A stretch of DNA of 64,000 bases. Source: Methanocaldococcus bathoardescens (GTDB lineage Archaea; AGJL01; Methanococci; Methanococcales; Methanocaldococcaceae). Both the position numbers and the translations under genes were made by a program. The notes below the pieces were generated by a model, which saw nothing but the letters and a program-made list of their open reading frames with translations, was not told the origin of the DNA and ran no database searches. How positions within the stretch are numbered: position 1 is the stretch's first letter; every line of letters starts with the position of its first letter. Positions 38,209-47,413 of this stretch are shown here, piece after piece. The DNA lies in assembly GCF_000739065.1 (NCBI RefSeq), contig NZ_CP009149.1, positions 1,543,557 through 1,607,556 on the forward strand. The letters run 5' to 3'.

Positions 38209-39216
38209 TTATTTCCCTTGCTTTGATGTTGTACTTATGTATGTTATTTCAGGCACTTTGATTAATGGCTCGTATGGTCTTATAGCTCTTCTCAATACTA
38301 TCAATCTTTTTGCAGGTCCTTGAACTGAACCTTTCAATATAACGTAGTTGTTTCTTATAACTCCATAGTGTAAGAATCCTCCTTTTGGAGTTATTTCATC
38401 TCCATTGTTTCCAATCTTTAATATTCTCTTGTTGTATTCTGTTCTTTGGTGGTATCCCATTTGTCCAGGCATTGGAACACTCCACATAACCATCTTTGGT
38501 TGCCATGGCCCAATAGAACCAACGTGTCTTCCAACCCCTTTTCTTGCGTGCTTACCAAATTGTATCTTAACTCCCCATCTTTTAACTTGCCCTTGGAATC
38601 CTTTACCTTTTGTTACTCCAATTGTGTCAACTAACTCTCCTTCTTGGAAGACATCTGTAATGTTTAACTGCTTACCTAAAATCTCTTTAGCGTAGTTTAA
38701 TCTTTCTTCAATATCTTTTCCTCCAATTCTAATTTCTAAGATTTCTGGTTTTTTCTTTGGAAGGCATGTTAATTTTGGATTTGTGTGGACTAAAACTCTA
38801 ACTTCTTCAATTTTGTCTTTTAACGCTTCTAAATCTTCAACTGTCTTTCTATCTTCTTTCTTTGGTAATTTGATTTTTCTTTCTAATTCTTTGTCTAAGT
38901 TGTCTGCCCAAACTTCTGTTAATGTTGTTAAGTAGTTTCTCTCATTTCTTCCATAAACTCTTATAGCACATACATTAATTGGTGGAGCTTCTAATATTGT
39001 GATTGGTGTAAATATCTCTTGTCCAGCATTTGGACTTTTTGGGTTATCTTCCTTAATAAATGCATGGCTCATTCCTGCTTTATATACAGGGAATGCTTGT
39101 AATCTTACTGTCTCTTCTTCTGGCCAGCTTCTAATTCTTGGAACTGGTCTTTTTGCTCTTTTTCTTGGACTGAATGCCAATGAACCTCTTCTTGGTCTGT
39201 TAATATTTAACCCCAT
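38209..39216 (-). CDS. rpl3: 50S ribosomal protein L3 (uL3)
   Basis: 335 residues. [19 protein letters not shown] at the N-terminus, [18 protein letters not shown] (about 204-221) and [26 protein letters not shown] near 237-262. GGAGGTTAGATT precedes the ATG. First gene of the operon; its upstream DNA holds a hairpin and an inverted-repeat element. Confidence 0.98.
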   Translation of the reverse strand: MGLNINRPRRGSLAFSPRKRAKRPVPRIRSWPEEETVRLQAFPVYKAGMSHAFIKEDNPKSPNAGQEIFTPITILEAPPINVCAIRVYGRNERNYLTTLTEVWADNLDKELERKIKLPKKEDRKTVEDLEALKDKIEEVRVLVHTNPKLTCLPKKKPEILEIRIGGKDIEERLNYAKEILGKQLNITDVFQEGELVDTIGVTKGKGFQGQVKRWGVKIQFGKHARKGVGRHVGSIGPWQPKMVMWSVPMPGQMGYHQRTEYNKRILKIGNNGDEITPKGGFLHYGVIRNNYVILKGSVQGPAKRLIVLRRAIRPYEPLIKVPEITYISTTSKQGK

Positions 39217-39302
39217 AATCTAACCTCCAGCACATTTATTGATATCTTTAAAATTTTTTATTGAGTGTTTTGTTTGATTAATATCTAAATAGCTTTTTAT
39301 TT

Positions 39303-39344
39303 TGCAAACCTGTCATTGCCCTACCCGGGCTTTTCAGGTTTGCA
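39303..39344 (-). promoter_or_regulatory. Structured hairpin in the rpl3 operon leader
   Basis: Outer stem TGCAAACCTG (39344-39335 on the minus strand) pairs perfectly with CAGGTTTGCA (39312-39303); inner stem GCCC/GGGC carries a five-base loop, and the two stems are separated by an asymmetric internal loop (AAAA opposite AATGA). The AATGA/GA-like loop is reminiscent of a kink-turn. It lies 87 bases before rpl3 and directly next to an inverted-repeat element containing a TATA-like box, so it would be at the very 5' end of the mRNA. Could be a regulatory leader, or a remnant of another insertion. Confidence 0.55.
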
Positions 39345-39347
39345 TTG

Positions 39348-39437
39348 TAGGACTTTCGCAGTTTATATATTAAATTTGGAACTTAGATGCCAAAGGCATC
39401 ATTATTTAATAACAGATTTCTTCCTGCGAAAGTCCTA
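39348..39437 (-). mobile_element. Small TIR element, copy A (MITE-like)
   Basis: 90 bp with perfect 13-bp terminal inverted repeats TAGGACTTTCGCA/TGCGAAAGTCCTA and an internal GATGCC-AAA-GGCATC palindrome (39386-39400). No coding capacity. Related copies at 49208 and 50159. A TATA-like ATATATAA (39363-39370, read on the minus strand) points out of the element toward rpl3. The sequence CATTG occurs on both sides (39343-39347, 39440-39444) but with a 2-base offset on the right. Confidence 0.8.
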
Positions 39438-39536
39438 CACATTGAGGTATAAATTAATAACGGATTAGTGTAATAAAAGAAAAGGAGTGTATAAACAAAT
39501 ACTAACAAATGGGTATATAAAATTTTTGGTGATATT

Positions 39537-40139
39537 ATGGACGAGCTAAATTATTTAATAAACTACCTTGCAAATAAAGATAGTGTTAGAGAAGAAATTT
39601 TAAAGCTGTCAAGGGAAATAACAAGAGATTGTGCAATGTTAATTAGAAAAATTCATAAATCAGACGATAAAGATGAATTTAAAGATAAATTAAATGAAAT
39701 ATCAGAAAAAATTAAAAGGTTAAATAGCTTAGCAACATTTCCAGAGTTTGTTGGGTATTTAGCAACCCCTCAACAGGAATTTGTTGAGGCATTATCTTTA
39801 TACATGATAAAGTTTGATAATAAGATTCCAAGTTTCAAAGAGCTTGATTTTATTAAAGAAGAGAACTATATTTTGGGTTTGGCTGATGTTATTGGAGAGT
39901 TGAGGAGAGAGGTATTAGAGGCAATGAAAAATGATAATTTAGCAGAGGTTGAAAGATATTTCAAATTTATGGAAGGTATATATGAATTCTTGATGAACTT
40001 TGATTATTATCATGTTGTGGATAATTTGAGAAGGAAGCAGGACATTAGTAGGGGAATCTTAGAAAAAACTCATGGAGACATTGTGACATTTATTGAAAAT
40101 CTTAAGCTTAGAGAACATTTAAAAAGAGTTCAGGAGTAG
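39537..40139 (+). CDS. Translin family protein
   Basis: 200 residues, all-helical. The pattern LSREITRDCAMLIRKIHK near the N-terminus, GLADVIGELRREVLEAM (about 112-128) and FDYYHVVDNLRRKQDISRGILE near the end match archaeal translin/TRAX proteins, which form octamers that bind or cleave RNA. GGTGATATT precedes the ATG. It abuts the convergent pelota gene with no gap. Confidence 0.85.
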   Translation: MDELNYLINYLANKDSVREEILKLSREITRDCAMLIRKIHKSDDKDEFKDKLNEISEKIKRLNSLATFPEFVGYLATPQQEFVEALSLYMIKFDNKIPSFKELDFIKEENYILGLADVIGELRREVLEAMKNDNLAEVERYFKFMEGIYEFLMNFDYYHVVDNLRRKQDISRGILEKTHGDIVTFIENLKLREHLKRVQE

Positions 40140-41183
40140 CTATTCAATAGGGAATCTTAACAACCCTGCTATCCCTCCCAATGCTTTTAATTGCTTTCCA
40201 GCATCATGTTCAGAGGAAACGATAACCACATTTCCACCCATCTCTTCAGTAGTATCTATTATTTTTTCTATTTCATGATTTCTTACTAAACTATCTGAAA
40301 CTAATAATGTGTCTATAGCTGAGTATTCTAAAGCTTTTTTTACCTCGTCAATACCATAAACTGCTAATCCTTTTTTAGCTATCTCTTCTAAAAGTTTTTC
40401 AATTAGCTGTGTTTCTTTTGCAACTCTTGACTCGGCATATATTCTATTAATAATACCTCTTTTGATAACTTCATTTAATCCGGCTCTTGATGTTGTTGAT
40501 ATGCTCTCAACTACAATCTTATTTTTAAGCTCAGGATATTGGGAAGAGATGAAGTTATAGAAGCTGTTTTTTGCAAATCCAGGGCCTGCAACCAAAATAT
40601 TATCAACATTATACTCTGACAAAACCTTCGCTATCTCATGATAATACTCTTTTTTGAGCTCTTCATTAATCTTGTAATCTAATTTTTTTGAAGTGTGAGA
40701 TTTTATTGAGCAAATTTCTTTTATGCTGTAGTCTCTAACTTCAAAGATATCTGCTTCTTCGTCATCCATAACAACAACTAAAACCTTCGGTCTTTTAGAT
40801 GATTCAATAGCTTCCTTTATTCTCTCTAATTGCCATTTTTTCCAATTTTTTTCAATTGAAAGCTCGTCAAATGGTTTAATTTCAATTGTATGATGGCTTC
40901 CGAGAGGAACATCATCCGGACCGTGAATTATAGTCCCTAAAATTCTAACTCTTTTTGTGTTTTCATCAAATTCTACGTTTTTTACTTCAATCCCTAAGAA
41001 CATCTTTCTCTTAGCTCCCCTATCTGCCCTAATGACATCTCCTTTATCTTGCACTCTTCTCTCAGTAACTGCAAATACCTTATTACCTTCTTCAATAATG
41101 TTATATAAAACCCACAAATCATCTAAATTTTCAGGCATAAGCTTAATAATTTGTTTTTGCGGAATTTCTTCAATAATTTTCAT
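40140..41183 (-). CDS. pelA: Pelota (Dom34) mRNA surveillance protein
   Basis: 347 residues, three-domain eRF1-like protein: N-terminal Sm-like domain (MKIIEEIPQKQIIKL; HHTIEIKPFDELSIEKNW), central domain (VLVAGPGFAKNSFYNF) and C-terminal L7Ae-like domain (IDTLLVSDSLVRN; GLLRFPIE). With EF1A and ABCE1 it rescues stalled ribosomes and, in archaea, can aid termination. GGAGGGATAATCA precedes the ATG. A partial copy of its first eight codons lies 112 bases upstream. Confidence 0.95.
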   Translation of the reverse strand: MKIIEEIPQKQIIKLMPENLDDLWVLYNIIEEGNKVFAVTERRVQDKGDVIRADRGAKRKMFLGIEVKNVEFDENTKRVRILGTIIHGPDDVPLGSHHTIEIKPFDELSIEKNWKKWQLERIKEAIESSKRPKVLVVVMDDEEADIFEVRDYSIKEICSIKSHTSKKLDYKINEELKKEYYHEIAKVLSEYNVDNILVAGPGFAKNSFYNFISSQYPELKNKIVVESISTTSRAGLNEVIKRGIINRIYAESRVAKETQLIEKLLEEIAKKGLAVYGIDEVKKALEYSAIDTLLVSDSLVRNHEIEKIIDTTEEMGGNVVIVSSEHDAGKQLKALGGIAGLLRFPIE

Positions 41184-41194
41184 TGATTATCCCT

Positions 41195-41242
41195 CCGTTT
41201 CTAAGAGGCATTACCGAGCGAAGCGAGGTGATGCATCCGTTT
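41195..41242. repeat. Small hairpin insert flanked by CCGTTT direct repeats
   Basis: CCGTTT at 41195-41200 and 41237-41242 flank an imperfect palindrome: GCATTACC (41208-41215) pairs with GGTGATGC (41227-41234) allowing one G-T pair, then tandem G/A mismatches, then GC/GC and a GAA loop. The direct repeats look like a target duplication around a 36-base insert. It lies in the extra DNA between tfx and pelA. Confidence 0.5.
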
Positions 41243-41256
41243 TGGTCAAGGTTTTA

Positions 41257-41295
41257 CTAAAAGGTTGTTGATGGAATTTCTTCTATAACCTTCAT
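41257..41295 (-). pseudogene. Truncated duplicate of the pelota start (13-codon ORF)
   Basis: The ATG directly follows the tfx stop (TAAATG) and encodes MKVIEEIPSTTF then stop. Eight of the first eight residues match pelota MKIIEEIP with one V/I change; the DNA differs mostly at third positions. It is probably the original pelota start position, left as a stub when about 110 bp was inserted or duplicated. It could also be translated as a short upstream peptide. Confidence 0.6.
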
Positions 41296-41709
41296 TTAGC
41301 TCCCTCCAACATCTAAGTCCCCATTTTCAAGGATGTATATTTTAAATTTCTTTTTAACTGTTCTTTTTTCTATAAATTCTGAAGCATTTTCTTTTATAAG
41401 TTCAATGAGTTCTAAAGTATTGTATTTTACTTTTATATCTTCTTCATCAGCTTTTTTAAATACGATATCTGGAATATCTAAAACATCAGTTCCTTCTTCA
41501 ATTTCAATAGATAGAGGGGCCATTATCCTGTTATAGATTTTTATTGTATTATATGCCTTTTTTATATTCTCTCTTGCCCTCTTTTCAATCATACTTATGT
41601 TTGCTCTACTCGTCCCAAACATCTTTGCTATTTCTTCTTGAGTTAAACCTTTCTTCCTCAATTTTAGAACCTTAATTTGGGTATCTGTTAAGAATGAGTC
41701 CTCAACCAT
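41296..41709 (-). CDS. tfx: Tfx family DNA-binding regulator
   Basis: 137 residues from ATG 41709, preceded by GGTGTTGAAT. The N-terminal helix-turn-helix reads LTQEEIAKMFGTSRANISMIEKRARENI (given as LTQEEIAKMFG and SRANISMIEKRA), typical of Tfx, first described binding the molybdenum formylmethanofuran dehydrogenase promoter in Methanothermobacter. The C-terminal half likely senses a ligand. No fmd/fwd genes are in the window. Confidence 0.9.
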   Translation of the reverse strand: MVEDSFLTDTQIKVLKLRKKGLTQEEIAKMFGTSRANISMIEKRARENIKKAYNTIKIYNRIMAPLSIEIEEGTDVLDIPDIVFKKADEEDIKVKYNTLELIELIKENASEFIEKRTVKKKFKIYILENGDLDVGGS

Positions 41710-41801
41710 ATTCAACACCACACACCTGTTTAATTTCTATGTAATTTTCTATAATTAACTTTATATAACATTCCTTGATATAAATTACAATTGGTGAAAT
41801 C

Positions 41802-42449
41802 ATGGATTTAGAAGAACAAAAGAAAGCAGTGATTGAAAAATTAATTAGGGAGGGGTATATAAAAAGTAAAAGGGTTATTGATGCTCTATTAAAAGTTCCA
41901 AGGGAAGAATTTGTTCCTGAACATTTGAAGAAATATGCTTATGTTGATTCACCATTAGATATTGGTTATGGACAAACTATTTCTGCAATCCACATGGTTG
42001 GAATGATGAGTGAGCTTTTGGATTTAAAGCCAGGAATGAAGGTCTTAGAGATTGGAACTGGATGTGGATATCACGCAGCAGTAACTGCTGAAATCGTGGG
42101 GGAGGATGGTTTAGTTGTTAGTATTGAAAGAATTCCAGAATTGGCTGAAAAAGCAGAGAAAACTTTAAGGAAATTGGGTTATGATAATGTTATTGTAATA
42201 GTGGGGGATGGAAGTTTAGGTTATGAACCATTAGCCCCTTATGATAGAATATATACCACTGCAGCAGGTCCAAAAATTCCAGAGCCATTAATAAAGCAGT
42301 TGAAAGATGGAGGAAAATTGCTAATGCCTGTTGGTAGATACTTACAAAAATTGGTTTTAGCTGAAAAGAGAGGAGATGAAGTAATAATAAAGGATTGTGG
42401 GGCAGTAGCATTTGTTCCTTTAATTGGTAAAGAAGGATTTTACGATTAA
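41802..42449 (+). CDS. pcm: Protein-L-isoaspartate O-methyltransferase
   Basis: 215 residues. Repairs isoaspartyl residues in heat-damaged proteins with [23 protein letters not shown] and [13 protein letters not shown] (motif I, about 84-96) are diagnostic; [12 protein letters not shown] is the ribose-binding Glu region. GGTGAAATC precedes the ATG. Its last 4 bases overlap the convergent mscS-like gene. Confidence 0.97.
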   Translation: MDLEEQKKAVIEKLIREGYIKSKRVIDALLKVPREEFVPEHLKKYAYVDSPLDIGYGQTISAIHMVGMMSELLDLKPGMKVLEIGTGCGYHAAVTAEIVGEDGLVVSIERIPELAEKAEKTLRKLGYDNVIVIVGDGSLGYEPLAPYDRIYTTAAGPKIPEPLIKQLKDGGKLLMPVGRYLQKLVLAEKRGDEVIIKDCGAVAFVPLIGKEGFYD

Positions 42450-43507
42450 TGGTAAAATTCAGGTTTTTGGAAATCATTCTGGGTAATATAAATTGTATAA
42501 GTTGGAAATGCAAAATCAATCCCTTCTTTATAAAATTCCTGTTTTATCTTTAAATTTATATCATTTAAGACATTTAAAAAGTGGTCAAATCCTTCATTTT
42601 TAATAAAATATTCAACTCTAAAGTTTAAAGACCAATCCCCATATTCAGTAAAATGCACCCTTATAGGTTCTACTGTTGAAGGATGAGACTTAATTATATC
42701 TAATAAAATATCCCTTGCTTTAATTAATTTTTCTGGAGGGGTGTCATAGGTTAAACCAATAGTCATTAAAACCCTTCTCTTTTTTCTTTTTGATAAGTTT
42801 TCTATTTTTTGAGACAATAAATCTCTATTTGGGGCTACAACTAAAGTATCATCAAATGTCCTTATTTTTGTGCTTCTAATTCCTATTTCTTCAACTATCC
42901 CCCAAATATCATCCCCTTTAATTTTTATTTCATCCCCTATTTTAAATGGTCTATCAAATGCCAATATAATCCCAGCAATTAAATTTTCAATTGTCTCTTT
43001 TGATGCCATTGCTAATGCTAAACCACCAATCCCCAGACCAGCAATTAATGATGTGATATCATATCCTAAATTTCCAAGAGTGAATATTATAGCAAAAGAG
43101 AAAATGATTATTGTTGTTATCTGCTGTAGCGGTTTTATAATACTACTTGCTACATTTGAACCAAATCTATTAACCATTGATATTAAATATTTCTCAATAA
43201 AAGTATTGATTAACCTATTTATTAAATAGGTGATAAAGAAAATAGATACAACCATAAACCCTTCATCTAATATAACATATATCTTTTCTGGAAGAGGTAA
43301 TACTTTAAAAGCTAAATACATACCAAGAAGAACAATACCAACAGAGATTGGCATTTTTAGAACATATAGATAGTTTTTTACAGTTTTAAGTTTATCATTC
43401 TCATTAGAAATTATAATATCTATTATCTTCTTTACTAACGCTGAAATAACAACTGAAGAGATAATTATTATTAACGCTATTATGTGGTTGTTTGATATTA
43501 TGTCCAT
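42446..43507 (-). CDS. MscS family mechanosensitive channel (first paralogue)
   Basis: 353 residues. Four hydrophobic segments, then the pore helix [20 protein letters not shown] with the Gly/Ala packing of MscS TM3, the beta domain [11 protein letters not shown] and a C-terminal domain with [17 protein letters not shown] and FALPTYTIYI-like end ([10 protein letters not shown]). Opens under membrane tension on osmotic downshock. A close paralogue lies at 45427; DNA ligase sits between them. Confidence 0.95.
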   Translation of the reverse strand: MDIISNNHIIALIIIISSVVISALVKKIIDIIISNENDKLKTVKNYLYVLKMPISVGIVLLGMYLAFKVLPLPEKIYVILDEGFMVVSIFFITYLINRLINTFIEKYLISMVNRFGSNVASSIIKPLQQITTIIIFSFAIIFTLGNLGYDITSLIAGLGIGGLALAMASKETIENLIAGIILAFDRPFKIGDEIKIKGDDIWGIVEEIGIRSTKIRTFDDTLVVAPNRDLLSQKIENLSKRKKRRVLMTIGLTYDTPPEKLIKARDILLDIIKSHPSTVEPIRVHFTEYGDWSLNFRVEYFIKNEGFDHFLNVLNDINLKIKQEFYKEGIDFAFPTYTIYITQNDFQKPEFYH

Positions 43508-43612
43508 AACAACCCACCCAGTTAAGTTTTTGTAGAATGAAATGGTTTTAATCTAAAAACACAAATAATAATTTTTATTGATATAATTGATTTATTAATC
43601 TGTGGTGAAACA

Positions 43613-45334
43613 ATGCTTTGGAAAGATGTTTGTGAGATATTTAATAAAATTGAAAAAACTACAAAAAGATTAGAAAAGAGGGATTACTTTATAAAATTAA
43701 TTGACATGGTTAAAGAGAAAGGTAAGCCAGAGGATTTAAAAAAGATTTGTTATATGGCTATAGGAAGAGTTTATCCAGAATATGATGAGAGAGAATTAGG
43801 AATTGGAGAAAAACTTTTAATAAATGCGGTTACTTCCATAGGTATTAACAAAGATGAGCTATTAGAAAAAATTAAAGAAACAGGGGATATAGGGTTAGCT
43901 ATAGAGCAATTAAAATCAAAAATTAAACAGGCATCTCTATTATTTCAGCCATTGACTGTTGATGAGGTTTATGAAACTTTAAAGAGGGTTGGAGAGATAG
44001 AAGGAGAGGGTTCTCAAAAGAAAAAGTTGAGATTAATAAGTAGTTTATTTCTTAGAGCTTCACCAATAGAGTGTAGATATTTGGCAAGGTTAATTTTGGA
44101 AGATATGAGAATAGGGATGAACGTCCCAACAATATTGGATTCACTATCAGTTTATTTTAATGTCCCAAAAGAAAAATTGGAGAAGATATATGCTATAACC
44201 AATGATATTGGGCTTCTATCTGAGAAATTACTAATGGGAGATTTGGAAAATGATGAGTTAAAATTAAAATTATTTAGACCAATAAAGCCAATGTTGGCTC
44301 AGCTGACTCCTTCAATTGAAGAGGCGTTGTTAGAGATGGGTAAAGCTCAATTTGAAACAAAATATGATGGAGCAAGAGTGCAGATACACAAAGATGGGGA
44401 TAAGGTTAAGATTTATAGCAGGAGATTAGAGGATGTTACAAATGCCCTTCCAGAGATTGTTGAGGCAGTTAAAAAAATTGATGTAGATAAGTTAATTGTT
44501 GAAGGGGAGTGTGTAGCTATTGATAAAGAGACAGGAAAACCAAGACCATTCCAAGATATACTTAGAAGGTTTAGGAGGAAGTATGATATTGGAAAGATGA
44601 TGAAAGAAATAAATTTGAGGGTTTATTTATTTGATATTCTTTATAAAGATGGGGTATCATTTATAGATGAAGAGTTTGAAAAGAGGAGGAAAGTTTTAGA
44701 AGATATTGTTGGTTATGAGAATGATTGGAGAACTGAAAGAGAAAGGATAGAGGAAGAGCTTAAGTCAGATAAAATAATTGATATATCTTATAAATTGGTT
44801 ACAAACAATACAGAAGAAGCGAGAGAGTTTTACAATTGGAGTTTATCTATTGGGCATGAAGGAGTTATGATTAAAAACTTAAAAGCCCCTTACACCCCAG
44901 GAAGTAGAGTTAGGACTATGTATAAATTTAAACCAACCTTAGAAAGTTTAGATGTGGTGATTACAAAAGCAAAAAGAGGAATGGGGAAGAGAAAGGATTG
45001 GTATGGTTCATTTGAAATATGTGTTAGAGATGATGAGGGCAATCTATACCCTGTTGGGCATGTAGGAACTGGATTAACTGAAAGTGATTTGGAAATGTTG
45101 AAGGAGGAGATTGATAAAATAATTATTAGAGATTTAGGTGAAGAGGTTGAAGTAGAGCCAAAAATAGTTATTGAAGTTGCTTATGAAGAGATTCAAAAAT
45201 CTGATAAATATCCTTGTGGCTATGCTTTGAGATTCCCAAGAGTTGTGAGGTTTAGATTTGATAAAGGAAAAGATGATATAAACACTATAGAAGATGTTGA
45301 AAGAATATATGAAATCCAAAGGGGGAGGAAATAA
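43613..45334 (+). CDS. lig: ATP-dependent DNA ligase
   Basis: 573 residues. N-terminal DNA-binding domain, then the adenylated Lys in KYDGARVQIH (about 250), EGECVAID, DILRRFRRKY and the OB-fold end (DVVITKAKRGMGKRKDWYGSF). Seals nicks in replication and repair. GGTGAAACA precedes the ATG. The flanking mscS paralogues are on opposite strands. Confidence 0.97.
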   Translation: MLWKDVCEIFNKIEKTTKRLEKRDYFIKLIDMVKEKGKPEDLKKICYMAIGRVYPEYDERELGIGEKLLINAVTSIGINKDELLEKIKETGDIGLAIEQLKSKIKQASLLFQPLTVDEVYETLKRVGEIEGEGSQKKKLRLISSLFLRASPIECRYLARLILEDMRIGMNVPTILDSLSVYFNVPKEKLEKIYAITNDIGLLSEKLLMGDLENDELKLKLFRPIKPMLAQLTPSIEEALLEMGKAQFETKYDGARVQIHKDGDKVKIYSRRLEDVTNALPEIVEAVKKIDVDKLIVEGECVAIDKETGKPRPFQDILRRFRRKYDIGKMMKEINLRVYLFDILYKDGVSFIDEEFEKRRKVLEDIVGYENDWRTERERIEEELKSDKIIDISYKLVTNNTEEAREFYNWSLSIGHEGVMIKNLKAPYTPGSRVRTMYKFKPTLESLDVVITKAKRGMGKRKDWYGSFEICVRDDEGNLYPVGHVGTGLTESDLEMLKEEIDKIIIRDLGEEVEVEPKIVIEVAYEEIQKSDKYPCGYALRFPRVVRFRFDKGKDDINTIEDVERIYEIQRGRK

Positions 45335-45361
45335 TCTCAATTGCACGTAATATTTATTTTT

Positions 45362-45379
45362 AAATCAAAAGTTTGATTT
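45362..45379. promoter_or_regulatory. Perfect inverted repeat before the second mscS gene
   Basis: AAATCAAA-AG-TTTGATTT, 48 bases upstream of the ATG at 45427 and 28 bases after the ligase stop. It could be an operator or the ligase terminator stem; the sequence does not decide. Confidence 0.35.
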
Positions 45380-45426
45380 TAATACTTATTTTATGTTTGG
45401 TTAATTTGAATTGAGGTGATGCAAAA

Positions 45427-46476
45427 ATGGAGATTTTTGGAAATAATATATATAATATAATTATTTTTATTGCTATAACTTTGTTGGGTGTTTTTATTGG
45501 AAGAATTGTAGATAGGATAGTTAAAAATTATCTTAAAAAAATTATAAACAAAACAAAAACAAAACTTGATGATATAATATTAGATGCCATAGATTTGCCA
45601 ATTATTGTGTTAGTAGTGACAATGTTCTTCTATTTTGGGTTGAAGTTTTTAATCCTACCAGATTATATATCTAATCTAATAGATGAGGCAGTAAAAGTTG
45701 TTGTTGTTCTCTCAGCCACTTACTTTGCAGTTAAGTTTATAGATGGAATATTTGAACACTACTTAATCCCATTAACTGAAAAAACAGAAACAGAGCTTGA
45801 TGAGCATATAGTAAAGCCATTAAAAAAGGTTGTAAAAATACTAACTATAATTCTTGGGGTATTAACCGCCCTAAGTTCTGTTGGTTATGATATCACTGCA
45901 TTGTTGGCTGGTTTGGGGGTTGGGGGTTTAGCTGTAGCATTAGCCATGCAAGATACTATAAAAAACTTCATTGCTGGGATTTTAATATTGATTGATAAGC
46001 CATTTAGCTTAGGACACTGGGTTAAGGTTGGAAATGTTGAGGGAATTGTTGAAGAAATTGGTATTAGAAGTACAAGAATTAGAACCTTTGATTATACATT
46101 AATAACAATTCCAAATTCAGAACTGTTAGATTCAGCTATTGAGAATTTAACAGTTAGAGATAGGAGAAGAGTTTTAATGACTATTGGATTAACTTATGAT
46201 ACACCAGTAGAGAAAATTAAAAAAGCCAAGGAGATAATAAAAGAAATTGTTGAGAATCATCCAGCTACTCTTCCCCCTTATAGAGTTCATTTTAAGGAAT
46301 ATGGAGATTGGTCTCTAAATTTGAGAGTTGAATATTTTGTTAGAAATATGGGTTTTGATTACTTTTTAAATGCTGTTGATGATATAAACTTAAAAATAAA
46401 AGAAGAATTTGAGAAGGAAGGAATAGAAATGGCGTTCCCAACTTATACGGTTTATTTGGAGAAAGATGATAATTAA
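45427..46476 (+). CDS. MscS family mechanosensitive channel (second paralogue)
   Basis: 349 residues. Same layout as the gene at 42446: membrane segments, then GLGVGGLAVALAMQDTIKNFIAG, KPFSLGHWVKVGN and [17 protein letters not shown], ending AFPTYTVYLEK. By recalled length and order this corresponds to the characterised M. jannaschii channel MscMJ. GAGGTGAT precedes the ATG. Confidence 0.95.
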   Translation: MEIFGNNIYNIIIFIAITLLGVFIGRIVDRIVKNYLKKIINKTKTKLDDIILDAIDLPIIVLVVTMFFYFGLKFLILPDYISNLIDEAVKVVVVLSATYFAVKFIDGIFEHYLIPLTEKTETELDEHIVKPLKKVVKILTIILGVLTALSSVGYDITALLAGLGVGGLAVALAMQDTIKNFIAGILILIDKPFSLGHWVKVGNVEGIVEEIGIRSTRIRTFDYTLITIPNSELLDSAIENLTVRDRRRVLMTIGLTYDTPVEKIKKAKEIIKEIVENHPATLPPYRVHFKEYGDWSLNLRVEYFVRNMGFDYFLNAVDDINLKIKEEFEKEGIEMAFPTYTVYLEKDDN

Positions 46477-46495
46477 ATTTTTTAATTATAAAATA

Positions 46496-47278
46496 TCAAT
46501 GCATCCTAAATAATCTCTTAATTTTATCTATAAAGCTTTCTTTCCTTATTGTTTTAATTTCTTCTTCAACATAAATAGGAACTCCTGCTATTATTGAAGC
46601 TAATTTCATATAGGCATGAGAAGCTGGAGAGTTTGGTCTGTATTCAATAACACTCATCTTTTTTAATGCTCCTGCTCTAACACTTTCATCTTCTGGAACT
46701 TCTACTAAAACTTTACCTTTTATTAACATCTCTATCTCATCCTTTCCCATTTCTCCAAAGTCCCTACCAACTCTATTTAACACAATTCCCATTAATGGTG
46801 TTCCAGCCATTTCAGCACTTTCTTTTAATCTAACAGCGTCAATAATTGAGAACATCTCTGGGGTAACAACAAGTAAAAGCTTATCAGCAACAGCAAGATG
46901 TGTAGCCATCTCCCTATTTAACCCAGCCGGAGCATCTATAATTACATAATCAAAATCGTCAGCTACCTCATTAATAACATCTGGAAGCAAATCAATATCT
47001 GATTTCTTATAACCTTCTAAAGATAGGCTTGTTGGTAATACATATACACCAGTTTTATGTTTGTAAATTGTATCCCTAACATCAGCTTCTCCACTTAAAA
47101 CTTCATGTAAAGATGGTTTTTTCTTTTCCATATTAAATAGAATTCCCAAATTAGCCATTGATATGTCTCCATCAACAGCTAAAACTTTTTTTCCTAATTT
47201 AGAGAGAGCTACTGCCAAAGATGCAGAGGTTGTGGTTTTTCCAACACCTCCTTTACCAGAAGCTATGGTAATAATCAT
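46496..47278 (-). CDS. minD: MinD/ParA family ATPase
   Basis: 260 residues from ATG 47278 (GTGATATCT upstream). Deviant Walker A ASGKGGVGKTTTS (about 6-18), VDGDISMANLG switch and DYVIIDAPAG Walker B. The C-terminal KESFIDKIKRLFRMH is amphipathic and may anchor to membrane like bacterial MinD. No MinC or MinE is present, as in other archaea; role in division-site or protein positioning is inferred. Confidence 0.92.
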   Translation of the reverse strand: MIITIASGKGGVGKTTTSASLAVALSKLGKKVLAVDGDISMANLGILFNMEKKKPSLHEVLSGEADVRDTIYKHKTGVYVLPTSLSLEGYKKSDIDLLPDVINEVADDFDYVIIDAPAGLNREMATHLAVADKLLLVVTPEMFSIIDAVRLKESAEMAGTPLMGIVLNRVGRDFGEMGKDEIEMLIKGKVLVEVPEDESVRAGALKKMSVIEYRPNSPASHAYMKLASIIAGVPIYVEEEIKTIRKESFIDKIKRLFRMH

Positions 47279-47300
47279 AGATATCACATTTGATTCCTGT

Positions 47301-47413
47301 TATAGTTTTTTACAAAATGTCTTGAAATGGATAAGGCACATAATGAACGCCTTCCTTTAGGAAGGCGTTCAAATCTTCCTTATGAATTTTAATAAGTTTT
47401 GTAAAAAACTATA
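47301..47413. mobile_element. Nested palindromic element, MITE-like (second family)
   Basis: 113 bp bounded by perfect 17-bp inverted repeats TATAGTTTTTTACAAAA/TTTTGTAAAAAACTATA. Its centre is a perfect hairpin, GAACGCCTTCC-TTTA-GGAAGGCGTTC (47345-47370), with a partial ATAAGG/CCTTAT pair between. No coding capacity and no clear target duplication. Terminal repeats differ from the TAGGACTTT family. It occupies the minD promoter region. Confidence 0.65.
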
